Source: Hymenopellis radicata
Lineage: Eukaryota > Basidiomycota > Agaricomycetes > Agaricales > Physalacriaceae
Assembly: GCA_015501595.1 (NCBI GenBank)
Contig: JADNRX010000077.1
Location: forward strand, 1-64,000
DNA: 64,000 nt
Direction of reading: 5' to 3'
In this document: piece by piece, positions 44,223 to 53,911 of the stretch
How the letters are laid out: the number at the start of each line of letters is the position of its first letter
Position numbering within the stretch: position 1 is the first letter of the stretch
Program-made: the position numbers and the translations under genes
The notes under the pieces: generated by a model
Databases searched by the model: none
The model's input: the letters and a program-made list of their open reading frames with translations, nothing else
Told to the model about the DNA's origin: nothing

Positions 44223-45250
44223 TTGGTACGACACTGCCCTACAAATACCACTACAATGGTAATTATGGTTATGATATATCCCCGTCTTGGTCGGCGTACA
44301 CATCAGCAAGGAAGACAACCATTGTCCTGGTTGACGGTTGCAGCGATACTTCTTGCATCGGTCCTCGTCATCCTTCATAGGGAATTCTTGTCGGCGTTCG
44401 TGATGGTCCGCAGCGGCTGATCTCGTCGCTCTTCGAGATTATCGTTGTTGTGGTCGTTGCTCGTGATGGTCGTCGTCAGTCGAGGTGGTCCTTGTCGTTA
44501 TCCGGTGTCGTAGTCGTAGTCGGTGTTCCTAGTCCTCGTTAAGCGGCCTTGTTGTCATTTGTGGTTATCCTCGTGGGCGTTTTGTTGCGAGTGTTAACCT
44601 TCGGCGTTGTTGTCATCTAAAGTGGTAGCTCTTGCCGCGTTGTCGGGGTTGCGTGATCGTCGTGTTTGAGGTAATCGGTCATCGTCATGCTTGAGGTATC
44701 GGTTGCCGTCGTGCTAAAGGTGGGCGTCATCATCTTCCTGGCGAGTATTGCGAAGAAAGAAAACGAACCCGAACATGCGCCTGCAGCTGACGTGGTCATC
44801 TACCGCGTGGTACGGAGACAGAGAAGTTAATGGCGCCGACAGTGGAAAGTCCTATGCCCGTTGACCATCAGGTATGGTTGTCGAGGTCGCCGTCATTGTC
44901 GTTGGACTTCCTTATCGTAGTCGTCGTTGAGGGTCGTTGTTGTGCCATAGTCGTCGTCATTTTCGTTGAGGTGTCAGCTTCGTCAGCGAGGTCGTTTGTG
45001 ATCCGAGTCGAACATGGTGGGCGACGTTGTTGGAAAAATCTCAGCATAGTAGGACGGAAAAATGGAAGAACACACCGCAACGCTGCCCGCCTGCAGAGGG
45101 TGAAGTGTATACCCTTGGCCCCTGCTCGTGCGATGTGAAACAGTACGCCGGATTCCAACTTCCCTCAAGTCGGCGGCGTCAAAATCATGTCAGTGCTGGG
45201 CTTATGCGGGCGCAGCCTAGTCGTCCGGTGGGAGTAGAGCCATGATGAGG
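44223..45250. other. GTCGTCGT-rich low-complexity region without a gene
   Basis: About 1 kb rich in GTCGTCGT and TGGTCGTCG-like runs. Many overlapping frames exist because of this composition, but none looks like a real protein. A tract at 45075-45240 resembles 45670-45870 in the same orientation (shared CTGCC.CCTGCAGA.GGTG, CTTCCCTCAAGTCG and CAGCC..GTC.TCC..CGGG), suggesting an old direct duplication. Confidence 0.4.
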
Positions 45251-46168
45251 CTAGAGAAGGGTGGCAAGCGTGAGATCATCATCGTCGAAGTCGCTGTCGA
45301 GGGTCATCCTCATCGAGGTCGTCGTCGAGGGGTCGTCCTTTGTCTTCTTTTTTTCGTCCGAGTTGGCGTTGTTCTGGCGTCGTCCTGCCTTGCGCTTAGC
45401 GACATTATCCATGGCGTCCGGAGCGTTAATCTGGAGGTGCTCATTCACTGTGGAGGGCAACAGAAATTGACTCACTTGAAGGTCAAGCCTCCGAATGGAC
45501 TTGTTTGTGGGGAACGAAGACAGAAATGGGCGATCGGCCTTGGAGGAAACCAAACATGCACGTGAGGACGACGTGGCATGTTCGGCAGAGTCGTCCTTTG
45601 ATGAGATGGTGGGCGGTAAAGCGCAGTTCGCACATAAATGATCAGCTGCACCATGTAAATGAAATTGAGCAACGCACCGCGACGCTGCCGCCTGCAGACG
45701 GTGCTCTATGCCTCCGGCTCTCGCTCTCACATAGCCCGTTTGTGGGATGCAACGAGGCAAAGCGCTGCTTGACGCCGACTTTCCCAAGTCGATGGGGTCA
45801 ACATTGTATGAGTGCGTCCTGTTTTGACACGGCTTACGCGTCGGCAGCCCGGTCATCCAACGGGCACTGAGGACGAACAGAACAGGAAAGAGGGAAAAAC
45901 GAGCAAGGTGCGGTGGCGAGGGTGCACAACATGGGTGATGATGGTGGTAAGAGGTGAGAGACGACGACTCCGAACAACGGTTGATCACTGCTCGGATCGC
46001 CGGTCCCGTCATCCGACTATCGTCCGCCGCGTTATAGTCATTGAACAACGGCAAAGAGGAGCCTAGAAATGCAAGAAATATATCTACATGGGTCAAGTTA
46101 ACATCTGAGAGAGAAACTATGTTGACCGACTTACCACACGACACCCTAGACGCAACATCCGTGTTCAC
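45251..46168 (-). CDS. Hypothetical 305-codon frame, function unknown
   Basis: The longest single frame in the inserted block: MNTDVASRVSCGKSVNIVSL to DSDFDDDDLTLATLL. It has a Ser/His/Pro-rich middle and a basic then acidic C-terminus (KRKAGRRQ, DEKKKTKDD, DSDFDDDD). I recognise no domain. The repeated composition of the surrounding DNA can create long open frames by chance, so this may not be a gene. Confidence 0.25.
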   Translation of the reverse strand: MNTDVASRVSCGKSVNIVSLSDVNLTHVDIFLAFLGSSLPLFNDYNAADDSRMTGPAIRAVINRCSESSSLTSYHHHHPCCAPSPPHLARFSLFPVLFVLSARWMTGLPTRKPCQNRTHSYNVDPIDLGKSASSSALPRCIPQTGYVRARAGGIEHRLQAAASRCVAQFHLHGAADHLCANCALPPTISSKDDSAEHATSSSRACLVSSKADRPFLSSFPTNKSIRRLDLQVSQFLLPSTVNEHLQINAPDAMDNVAKRKAGRRQNNANSDEKKKTKDDPSTTTSMRMTLDSDFDDDDLTLATLL

Positions 46169-47019
46169 AGTGCAAGTATCATGTTGGCATAGGCCAAAAA
46201 TTGACCAAAAAATAAAATATTCTTACATGCTACTGGAACAGATCCCGCAATATTTTAAGGTGTCAACTGTCTTCGTTGTCGCGCTGGAGGTCGGCCAAGT
46301 CGTCAAAAACAGCCCGGTCCGATCATCCGAGTGGTGATCGTCCCCGCATTCTTTGGTCGTTCTTACCACCACCGGCCTCACATACGAACCTCTCTCTACC
46401 ACCTAGTCTTGTCGTCCTTGCATCTGGAGCTGTCATGCCGCTGTCTAGGTCGAATCGGCTATGCGCCGCGTCAAGAATCAAAATCCTGTATTAGCCCATT
46501 TCTACAATCACGGAGAAAGCAAGCGCGATGAATCGAGCTTGAAATGCGGGTGTATTCCATATTATTTCAGCTCTTCTGTGATACTTTTCTTTTGACTTGT
46601 CCGATTCTAGCGGTGTGTAGGCGGGAACCCTTGTAGAGGTTACTTGCGGCAACAGCGACATGCCAGAGCTAGCAGCGTTGCATGGCGCGAATGGCTGTGG
46701 CCGAGGTCATAGTGGCATTGAGCGGGTTGCTGCTCGTTTGGCGCTACGAGGTGTGTGGACATTTCGATTTTCCTGGCTCTTACTGATTTTCGGGTTCAGT
46801 ATTGCCGCCCTTGCGCAAGGCATTCAGCACCGTCTCTCCGCGCCACGGTTAGATAACGACATTTCAGTGACTCGGCCTTAGCACCACCGACTTATGCGCC
46901 GTCCACGGTGATGCTAGTCCGTCGCATCCGACTCGTCCCAAGTCTTGGTTCTGTCATCGCCTTCTAGCAAGTACATCAATTTCTATCCTCAGAGGACGAA
47001 CTCTAGCTCTCTATCTCCC

Positions 47020-47790
47020 TCATACACCCCGACCGGTGTCTTCATGCCAAGGCGCGTCTGGCAACGCCATCGAGGACGTCTTTTTTTTCACGATCGACAG
47101 TGTCAATGTCGACGAGACAACTGCGGCCGATGTCGACCGCGCCGTCAAGGCTGCCCACCAGGCGTTCGAGACCGAGTGGGGTCTCAACGCGAGTGGCTGT
47201 CGTGTAGAGCTAGCTACTCAAACAAGTTCGTGACGCTGATGGAGCAGAATCACGATGAGCTCGCTGCCCTTGAGACCCTCGATAACGGTACGTCGCGTTA
47301 CCTTTCTAATTGGCTCCCGCTGACGCGATTCTAGGCAAGACTTTGGGATGGGTCAATGGAACCGACATGGGCTTTGCCATCGCCGCTATCAAGTACTACA
47401 CTGGACAAGAACTCTAGGCAGACCATCGAAATTGCTACACACCGTCGGTGCTGTGATGGCCTCGCGCGTGGATATTGAAAAGGTTTGTCTTCCGCGGTGT
47501 TTGCAACGCGTCGGATTTATGATTCTAATAGGTTGCTTTCACCGGATCTACTCTCGTCGGCTGCAAGGTCATGGAGACCATTGCCAAGTCTAACCTCAAG
47601 AACATCACCATTGAGCGAGCCGCAGTACGCGGACCTGCTGTTCAACAACCAGTGTATTCCTTGGCCTGGGATGAGCTGTCATGTTCTTACTTGACATCGT
47701 ACATGTATTACATTATGTATGAGGCTCTGCAGGGAATATTTGTTCAAGATGACAATGTACATAAATCTTCATACATAGCTGACATGAATG
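47020..47790 (+). pseudogene. Aldehyde dehydrogenase pseudogene fragment
   Basis: Pieces of a fungal aldehyde dehydrogenase appear in order across different frames: PTGVF at the N-terminal strand, SVNVDETTAADVDRAVKAAHQAFETEWG, VTLMEQNHDELAALETLDNG (splice-like break), KTLGWVNGTDMGFAIAAIKYYTGQ, VAFTGSTLVGCKVMETIAKSNLKNITIE (the conserved cofactor-site region), and RIFVQDD. Frameshifts and stops separate them, and the catalytic Cys region (Q..C.A) is not recognisable. Introns are partly retained, so it is a degraded genomic fragment. It lies inside the foreign block at 43960-48055 and may have been captured by a transposon. Confidence 0.8.
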
Positions 47791-48059
47791 AATAGATCCT
47801 CATCTCCTCTGCAGTCCTATAGGCTACATGAGAATTGGTAGACAACACGAATGGGGTGATTTCACCAAAGAGTCTTGGGCCACTAGGGCTTACCTCAAGA
47901 TAGCTAGTAAGTTGATGTAAGCAACCCGAGTTGACTTCAATTCAACTCAGTTCATGGCTTGTCTGGTGGGAAGCCTGAATCAGCTAGATTCAACTCGGGC
48001 ATGCTCAGGAAGATGTTGCCTGAACATGGTCAACTCAGGCTGACTCACCGTGACTCTGG

Positions 48060-48614
48060 CTAGCTCTGGTGCTCCGGGAGGATTTCACTAAATGAAAGTT
48101 TTCCAGGGTTGGACTGAGTCCCATGGACGTTTCCTGATGTCTGTCTTTTATCAACGTTCCGGTCGTCGATTTCTCCTTCTGAAGGCTCCTGTCCTTCCTT
48201 CTCATCCATCTCCTCCGTAGCCGCCTCCGTTCCACTTGGCGACCCACCGAACTGTGTTTTTGGCTGTGCTTGTGGCTGTGTCTGAGGCTGTGGCGTACTG
48301 GATGTCGCCTGCGGAGAGGCTGTCCGCGACTGCGCCGCAGGTGTCTGCGTCTCAGAGGCAGGTTTGGGCGCCATGAGCAGTCGACGTTCGGATGCTTGCT
48401 GCTGTTGCCTAGCTTGTTTCTTTCTGTAGCTCGCGAGGACTTCGTGCATGCGTTGCAGAATGATATCTACTTCCGCCAGTGTCTCTGCGCTTAATAGTAT
48501 CGTTCTTGCCGGCGACGAAGACAATGTGTCCACCAGTGTTGTAAATGTCGAATATTCTGAGCTGTATCGCGTGTAGCGAAGAGGGTTCGATCGCGTTGAA
48601 GAACGTAGTTGCAC
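48060..48614 (-). pseudogene. Gag-like N-terminal frame beginning inside the LTR
   Basis: A 184-codon frame that opens within the 5' LTR (QLRSSTRSNPLRYTRYSSEYST) and reads on into internal sequence: LVDTLSSSPARTILLSAETLAEVDIILQRMHEVLASYRKKQARQQQQ, then a Gln/Pro/Thr-rich tract (QPQTQPQAQPKTQ) and an acidic end (EEMDEKEGQEPSEGEIDD). A helix plus low-complexity spacer is compatible with the first part of a chromovirus Gag. Its continuation would then be the frame at 43946, with 4 kb of foreign DNA between. No ATG starts it within the LTR, so an upstream start or splice is needed. Confidence 0.55.
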
Positions 48615-49238
48615 GCTTCTAAGAGATCACACGTAGATTGAGGGGAACATCAGCAAAGTCACCCGGCAACTTTTCTGGACTTTTTTCGACTTTTTTGGGC
48701 TTTTTCCGTACGGAAAAGTCGACAAGCGACAAGTAAACCAGCCATGTCTCCGGAGGCCACAAGTTCAATTCCCGTCCGGCTCTCTCATTTCGGGATCATT
48801 TCCAGTTCGTGTCCTGTTCTACCTACAATCATGTATGATACATCTATGCTATAAAATAAGTGTTCTGGCCATATATGAGCCCACTGAGGCGCGGCACAGA
48901 AGCTCCGATTTACCCAACAAGCCGACAAGTCCCAAAAAGGCAACAAGTCGCAGGTGGTCTTGCTGATGAAATAGAGTGTATTGCAACGATATCTACGTTG
49001 CGAGTAAGAACTAAGAGAACAAGTAAATTGAGAAATGGGAATGTAGTCAGGTTGTAAGCATGGGTAAGTAAAGGTAAGTTGGTCTCGCTGTTGAAGCGAG
49101 ACCTTTATAGTGTTGGCGAAGGCTGTACGACAGGCAGTGCGGAGTACAGCTTTAGGCATAAGTAGATAAGTTCATGTAGAAAAGAAAAGGAAAAATTAAA
49201 TAGTGAGTCCTCGCCCCGTAGGCACGACATCCATAACA
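48537..49238 (-). mobile_element. 5' LTR of the composite element, interrupted by a MITE
   Basis: The same LTR as 32168-32546, with a 321-bp insertion (48648-48968). Apart from that insertion I found no difference by eye over 379 bp. The outer flank is CAGGC (49239-49243). Confidence 0.9.
48648..48968. mobile_element. 321-bp MITE inside the LTR
   Basis: The ends are CATCAGCAAAGTCACC and the complement of CATCAGCAAGACCACC. AA is repeated at both junctions relative to the intact LTR at 32168-32546, which serves as the empty site. The interior is rich in GACAAGTC/GACTTTTTT words and holds AGTTCAATTCCCG, reminiscent of a tRNA B box, but no A box or tRNA fold is convincing. Confidence 0.85.
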
Positions 49239-49241
49239 CAG

Positions 49242-51745
49242 GCACCAATTGCGCCACACTCGTGGGAGCGCATCTTTCGGCCGGATAGATCTGAGCCAAT
49301 CGTCGTTATCAGATATTAACGACGATGAATGAACTGCGAAGTCATAAAGAAGACCCACCTGGCTCGACGGTAAGAGATGTTTGGTAAACTGTCTCACCGT
49401 CGCGCCACTGGGTGATATGCCTGAAAGAGATTAGGGAGAACGCAGCCACGAAGTACGCCGAGGACGTACAGAGATGCGCCGAAGACGCTGTGGTAGGAAA
49501 CGCGCCGAAGACGCGATGAGAGAAAGAGACAGAGCGCCGATGACGCTGCTAAAGGAATGATGAGCGCCGAAGACGCAGGATATGCCCTCACAATGATTGA
49601 GATTACTCGACAAACAACGAGTACTTAACCTCAACGCGCGTCGCATGGCGACATCTCACTTACGACCTGAGTGAGGTGGAGATGCGTGAGTGCTATGGTC
49701 AGTAGATAGAGGGACTCTGCACTCACTCACCGATTGCCCTTGCATAAACTCCTGTTTAACCCCGAGCAGACAGGCACCAATTGCGCCCTATTGCGCCACA
49801 CTCGTGGGAGCGCATCTGTCGGCCGGATAGATCTGAGCCAATCGTCGTTATACTTAGCCAGAGGCAGCCCCCCAGAGCTCCTGGAGGCTCCAAACACCAA
49901 TAAAATTGTGACTAGTGAATAGCCCGGGTCGGAGTACCCGGTCCGGGTCACGGATGCGGGTGGGTCAGGGTCCGGGTAGGGGTCTCGGTCCGAGCACCCG
50001 CTCTAACCCGCGTCACCCTTTCTTACCCGCGCCATAGTCCAGTTGGACCACATGCCAGAAGATAATCATAGTATACATTTTTATGTAAATTATCATATTT
50101 TATTTGGGCTCCAACGAGCCCATCGTCGCGCCAAAACAACGCCGTGAAAGAATTTCCTCGATCGCCGAGCTGGCCGAGCGTCCCGGCAACTGCCGGATAA
50201 CGATCGATCAGCCCAGATCGCATCTCTTGCCTCTCGCCACCACAGCACGACCTCACTGTCGTGTTTGTTGGCCCCAGAACTTCTTTTCTGGGGCTTGTCC
50301 GACTTCTTGTCTTTGTTCTTCTTTGCTTTTTTCGTTCGGTTCGGCTTCGCGCCGGCCACTGCACCCTCGGATACATTCCGGGGTGCATTCCAGTGCTCGT
50401 CTGCAGCGACGGCACCCTCTTGGACCGCGTAAGCCCTCAGGACGAGGCCGCCCTACCATAGGACAGCGAGCGCGGGCTCACAGCAGCCGTCTTTACCCCG
50501 CTTCGACATATACGCTCGCACCTGCGTCAACCATCAGCGCAAAGTGACGTATGGTACTTACGGCGCCGGTTTCACAAGGACGCACAGCGCCCAAGGCCTC
50601 GGGACGAGGTTTCAATAAATATAAGGAGTCTGGACTGTGTTGCTGCCGCGTCGCGGCTCAAACAGTGCGTGTTTATCTACTAATCTATCCATTGTACCTA
50701 ATCTGTCCATTGTATAGCTACCCCCACGCGCACTAGGCCCCAATGCCACGGCGTCGTCTATTCGTCGCTGTCGCATCTCCTCAACTCCCCTTACCATCGT
50801 CCCGTTCGCTCTTCCCCACCGGACGTAACATATTCTCTTCCCATCTCCCCCGCCCAGTACATATGTCGTGTCCCTTCCCTGTTGTTCAACAACAGGGTGG
50901 GCATTGGCTATGTATATATCGTGCCCGTCGATAGCCCCCCTGCCATTGCCGGGGGGTCGTCGGCGTGCACGAACAGTGACAACCCGAGACAACCTGCGCG
51001 GGTGACCCGCACCCGCACCGCGGGACCGGGTAAGTCGAGGGTACGGGTAGGGGTGCCAACCGAAATACCCTCGGGACACCCGCGCTACTCACTAATTGTG
51101 ACGGAGTCGTTTATATAAGTACTTACAAGGGTGGGAGAAAAGAATCGAACACAAGAAGTAGAGTAACGAGGTAGTGGTACAGTAGTAATACCTGAGTAAT
51201 ACAGACCAAGAGAAATAACAGATGAAAGAACAGGGAAGGTATGAGAGACCATACGTAAGAAGAGGTAAAGAAGAGAGATTTTGTCGCGTGGGTCAACGAC
51301 GATGAATGAACTAGGCTCAACGGTTAGAGCTACTTCTGTTCGAGGATATAGAGTAAGAGATGCTTGGTACAAGCTTGGTAAGTAAACCGCGCCAGGTGAA
51401 TCGTGATATGCCTGAAAGAGATTAGGGAGAACACAGTACGCCGAGGACGTACAGGCAACGCGCCGAAGACGCTGCTAGAGGGATGATAAGCGCCGAAGAC
51501 GCAGGATATGCACTCACAATGATTGAGATTACTCGACAAAGAACGAGTAACCTCAACGCGACATCTCACTTACGACCTGGAGACGCGTGAGTGCTGTGGT
51601 CAGTAGATAGAGGGAATGCATTCACTGACCGATTGCCCTTGCATTAACTCCCGTTGAACCCCGAGCAGACAGGCACCAATTACGCCACATTCGTGGGAGC
51701 GCACCGTCGGCCGGATAGATCCGAGCCAATGGTCGTTATCAGATA
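49242..51745. repeat. Diverged direct repeats flanking the second hAT-like element
   Basis: Sequence from AACGACGATGAATGAACT through GATATGCCTGAAAGAGATTAGG and CAGGCACCAATT to GAGCCAATCGTCGTTAT occurs at 49242-49860 and, shorter, at 51288-51745. The CAGGCACCAATTGCG...CGTTAT part also occurs twice within the first block (49239 and 49771). Inside, GCGCCGAAGACGC-like words repeat five or six times (49455-49580; 51455-51500). No coding capacity is seen; it looks like non-coding parts of a transposon. The right copy ends about 70 bp before the glutaredoxin start codon. Confidence 0.75.
49913..51094. mobile_element. Second hAT-like element, 1182 bp, 8-bp TSD
   Basis: The termini are TAGTGAATAGCCCGGGT and the complement of TAGTGAGTAGCGCGGGT. 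ATTGTGAC flanks both sides (49905-49912, 51095-51102), an 8-bp duplication as in hAT transposons. Subterminal regions carry repeated GGGTCCGGGT/CGGGTAGGGG words at both ends. The interior has a basic frame on the minus strand (50023-50415) with WWRE and DRYPAVAG segments that might be a worn transposase remnant, but this is weak. Confidence 0.9.
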
Positions 51746-51814
51746 TCATTTTCGCTCTGAATCAGCAATGGCCCGAACCGATCTTGGACGCTATCCACGA
51801 CCTCTAGTATCATT

Positions 51815-52631
51815 ATGGCTGCCAACCTCCCAAACTTTTACGCTGTACAGTCCCCGGAACACTTCCAGCAGCTGCTGTCTGAAGATCTGAATCGGGTGTC
51901 GCTGCTTAATTTCTGGGCGGAATGGGCCGAACCGTGTAAGCAGATGAACGAGGTCGTGAAGGAGCTAGCGAAGAAACACGCAAGGCTGCTGGTGCTACAA
52001 GTGCGTTATTCTACATCCATCAATGCAACAAAGGTACTCAAGGAGCCAAAACAGATTGAAGCCGAGGCCCAGCCAGATATCACCGAATCCTTCGACATCG
52101 AAGCCGTTCCTTCTTTCCTCGTCCTAAGGGGCCACGTCCTCTTGGAGAGAATATCAGGCGCCGATGCGCCAGCGTTGACCGCGGCCATCGCGAAACACGC
52201 CGTCGCGGCTCCCAATCCACCGTTAAGCAAGACCGATAGAGCACCGGCTGCAGCTGTCGACAACTTCGAGTCGCCCGAGGACCTGGACAAGCGTATGGGC
52301 TCGATCATGAACCAGAGCAAGGTCGTTCTGTTCATGAAGGGGAACCCTGCGACTCCGCGGTGTGGCTTCTCTAGGCGTATCACGGCGCTGCTCAATGAGC
52401 AGAACGTCGAGTTCACGTCGTTTGATATCTTGGAGGATGAAGCTGTTAGGCAGGGTTTGTTGTTTTCATTGATTTTTGATCGCCCAGCCTCACTGATTTC
52501 ATGCAGGTTTGAAGACTCTGAATAACTGGCCGACGTTCCCGCAACTCATCATAAATGGCGAGTTCGTCGGCGGGCTTGACATCGTTCAGGAGATGGTCGA
52601 GAATGGTGAGCTCGGCGAGATGCTGGCTTAG
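51815..52631 (+). CDS. Monothiol glutaredoxin with thioredoxin-like N-domain (Grx3/4 type)
   Basis: A cytosolic/nuclear CGFS glutaredoxin that binds a [2Fe-2S] cluster and takes part in iron sensing and cluster delivery. The N-terminal thioredoxin-like domain has [21 protein letters not shown] (the degenerate single-Cys site of this class) and [11 protein letters not shown]. After a linker comes the glutaredoxin domain: [20 protein letters not shown] with the CGFS active site, [36 protein letters not shown] (glutathione-binding TFPQ and GG-D). Introns lie at about 52000-52055 (GTGCGT donor) and 52455-52505. The stop is TAG at 52629-52631. The length of about 235 residues is normal. A repeat reaches close to its promoter. 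Confidence 0.94.
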
Positions 52632-53102
52632 AATTCAACCTTGGGAAATATGTATGTACTGCAGCGTAACGATTGTCTGAGCAGAGGAAGAGGGATTGAC
52701 ATCAAGTCGACAGTTCATTCGTCGCGACGTAGTTTACACACACGTATCACGCGCCGCCAGTAAAGGCGCCGAACGCAGCCAAGTATGCTGAAGCAAACAT
52801 ACCAGTGTCCCTCTCTATTCCTCCCCCAGATTCATCTTCTCTCAATGCCGCCTGTCAAGCATAGTTCAGATCTGCAGAAAAAGAGCTGAGATGAGTTCCA
52901 AGGTTACGCACTTCTCAATTTCAGCGCCAGTGCTCCGGAGGCGCACAACCAATTGCTACTGGCCGCTGTGATTATCTTCTTCCTGGAAGTCGTACTGAAT
53001 CTTGTGGATGCATGGTGTGTCTTGACCTGGTCTTGACGTTTCGAGCGACTAGGCGCTGTTGCGTTCCTGGGCGCTCACTGGCGGGGCCGAGAATTTTGCA
53101 TG
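52632..53102. other. Intergenic, no gene recognised
   Basis: Downstream of the glutaredoxin gene and before the first copy of the duplicated peroxygenase segment. No frame of interest. Confidence 0.4.
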
Positions 53103-53289
53103 GCTGGGATCACGTGCTCCGATGTTCGGGAACTTGGCCGCCGAGTTTCTGAGCGAAAGTCGGGATCGTCATCAGCGTCGACGTCTTCACTGTCACCGTC
53201 AGGCCCAGGGGAAAATACGACCTTAGTATAGCCTCGTGACTGCCGCCGATAAAAGTGCGTGTCAGTAAGGACAGAGACCGCCACGCCAG

Positions 53290-53649
53290 TCACCGCCGAT
53301 TGGGTCTCATGAAGGCTTCGCGAAGAGTTTTCACTGGTCGAGAGCGGGAGCGAGGGCCCATGCCACGGCTGCCACGGACCATTTGTAGGTTTTCGTTACA
53401 AAGATTAAGCTCAGGATGGCTGGTTGAGGATGCAGGATCCCACCAGAAACTTCCATTCGGCGAGTCAAGTTCCTCACACTGCGAAAGCAGGACAATTAAC
53501 GACTGCTGACAGATGTACATGCGCTGATTGGCCACTACTTCTGTCTTTCCGCCCTTCCTGTGCGCACGGTATGTTTTTAAATTGATTGCCCTTGCGGCAG
53601 GTAGATTTTTATAAAGTTCAACCTCAAGCTTACCTGGTTTCACAGGCAT
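53290..53649 (-). CDS. Hypothetical 119-codon frame upstream of peroxygenase copy 1
   Basis: The frame reads MPVKPGKLEVELYKNLPAARAINLKTYRAHRKGGKTEVVANQ and on to RSRSRPVKTLREAFMRPNRR. It is basic, and I do not recognise a family. In the second copy of the duplication the same frame is broken (stop after about YICQQS), so it is not under strong constraint. Divergent from the peroxygenase gene, with about 260 bp between starts. It may be a gene fragment carried with the duplicated block. Confidence 0.35.
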   Translation of the reverse strand: MPVKPGKLEVELYKNLPAARAINLKTYRAHRKGGKTEVVANQRMYICQQSLIVLLSQCEELDSPNGSFWWDPASSTSHPELNLCNENLQMVRGSRGMGPRSRSRPVKTLREAFMRPNRR

Positions 53650-53911
53650 AAAAAATTCTCGCTCCTCAGGTCATGAAAGGTTCGGGAGCGAACACACGAT
53701 ATTTCATTCACCCATCGAAACCTAGACCCTCATTCAATGATTCAACCGTTCGTCCACCCATCAACGCCACTCTATTCTTACAATCGCTTCCGAAGGGTTT
53801 AGCAGATAGAAGCGGGATGCAAGTATCACACAGGAAGATGCACCACCTCTGTGAGGTATAAGATTCGAAAGGAAAAGGGCTGCTGAGCTGCAAGACGGAC
53901 ATCTTCTGCTC

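Larger units (their letters stand above)
43960..48055. mobile_element. About 4 kb of foreign DNA inside gag, with subterminal TCAACTCA motifs
   Basis: Gag starts on one side at 43946, and a Gag-like N-terminal frame lies on the other at 48060-48614. The sequence between is unrelated to either. Both ends are dense in TCAACTCAG, GCTGACTC and similar motifs: 43950-44120 on the left, 47920-48050 on the right. Nothing like them occurs in the middle. Such clustered subterminal motifs suggest a DNA transposon. Exact ends and target duplication could not be fixed. The interior carries an aldehyde dehydrogenase pseudogene. Confidence 0.4.
32168..49238 (-). mobile_element. Putative 17-kb composite Ty3/gypsy element with nested insertions
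   Basis: The two LTRs share orientation, appear identical, and have CAGGC on both outer sides. Joining the outer flanks gives GCAGACAGGCACCAATTGCG, which is found uninterrupted at 49766-49785 and, with one change, at 51665-51684. On the minus strand the order is 5' LTR, gag N-terminus, about 4 kb of foreign DNA, gag, protease-RT-RNase H-integrase-chromodomain, a host-like gene, 3' LTR. Pol carries a stop, frameshifts and two MITEs, so the unit cannot be autonomous. That these pieces form one element is inference; independent insertions remain possible. Confidence 0.5.

Noticed and set aside
44223..46168. Several overlapping frames of 80-130 codons in the GTCGTCGT-rich block
   Set aside because: Composition alone keeps multiple frames open; no motif, splice logic or homology supports any except a low-confidence 305-codon frame.
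48720..48790. Possible tRNA or tRNA-derived SINE in the LTR MITE
   Set aside because: A B-box-like AGTTCAATTCCC is present, but the T stem does not pair and no A box or acceptor stem fits. Kept only as a remark on the MITE.
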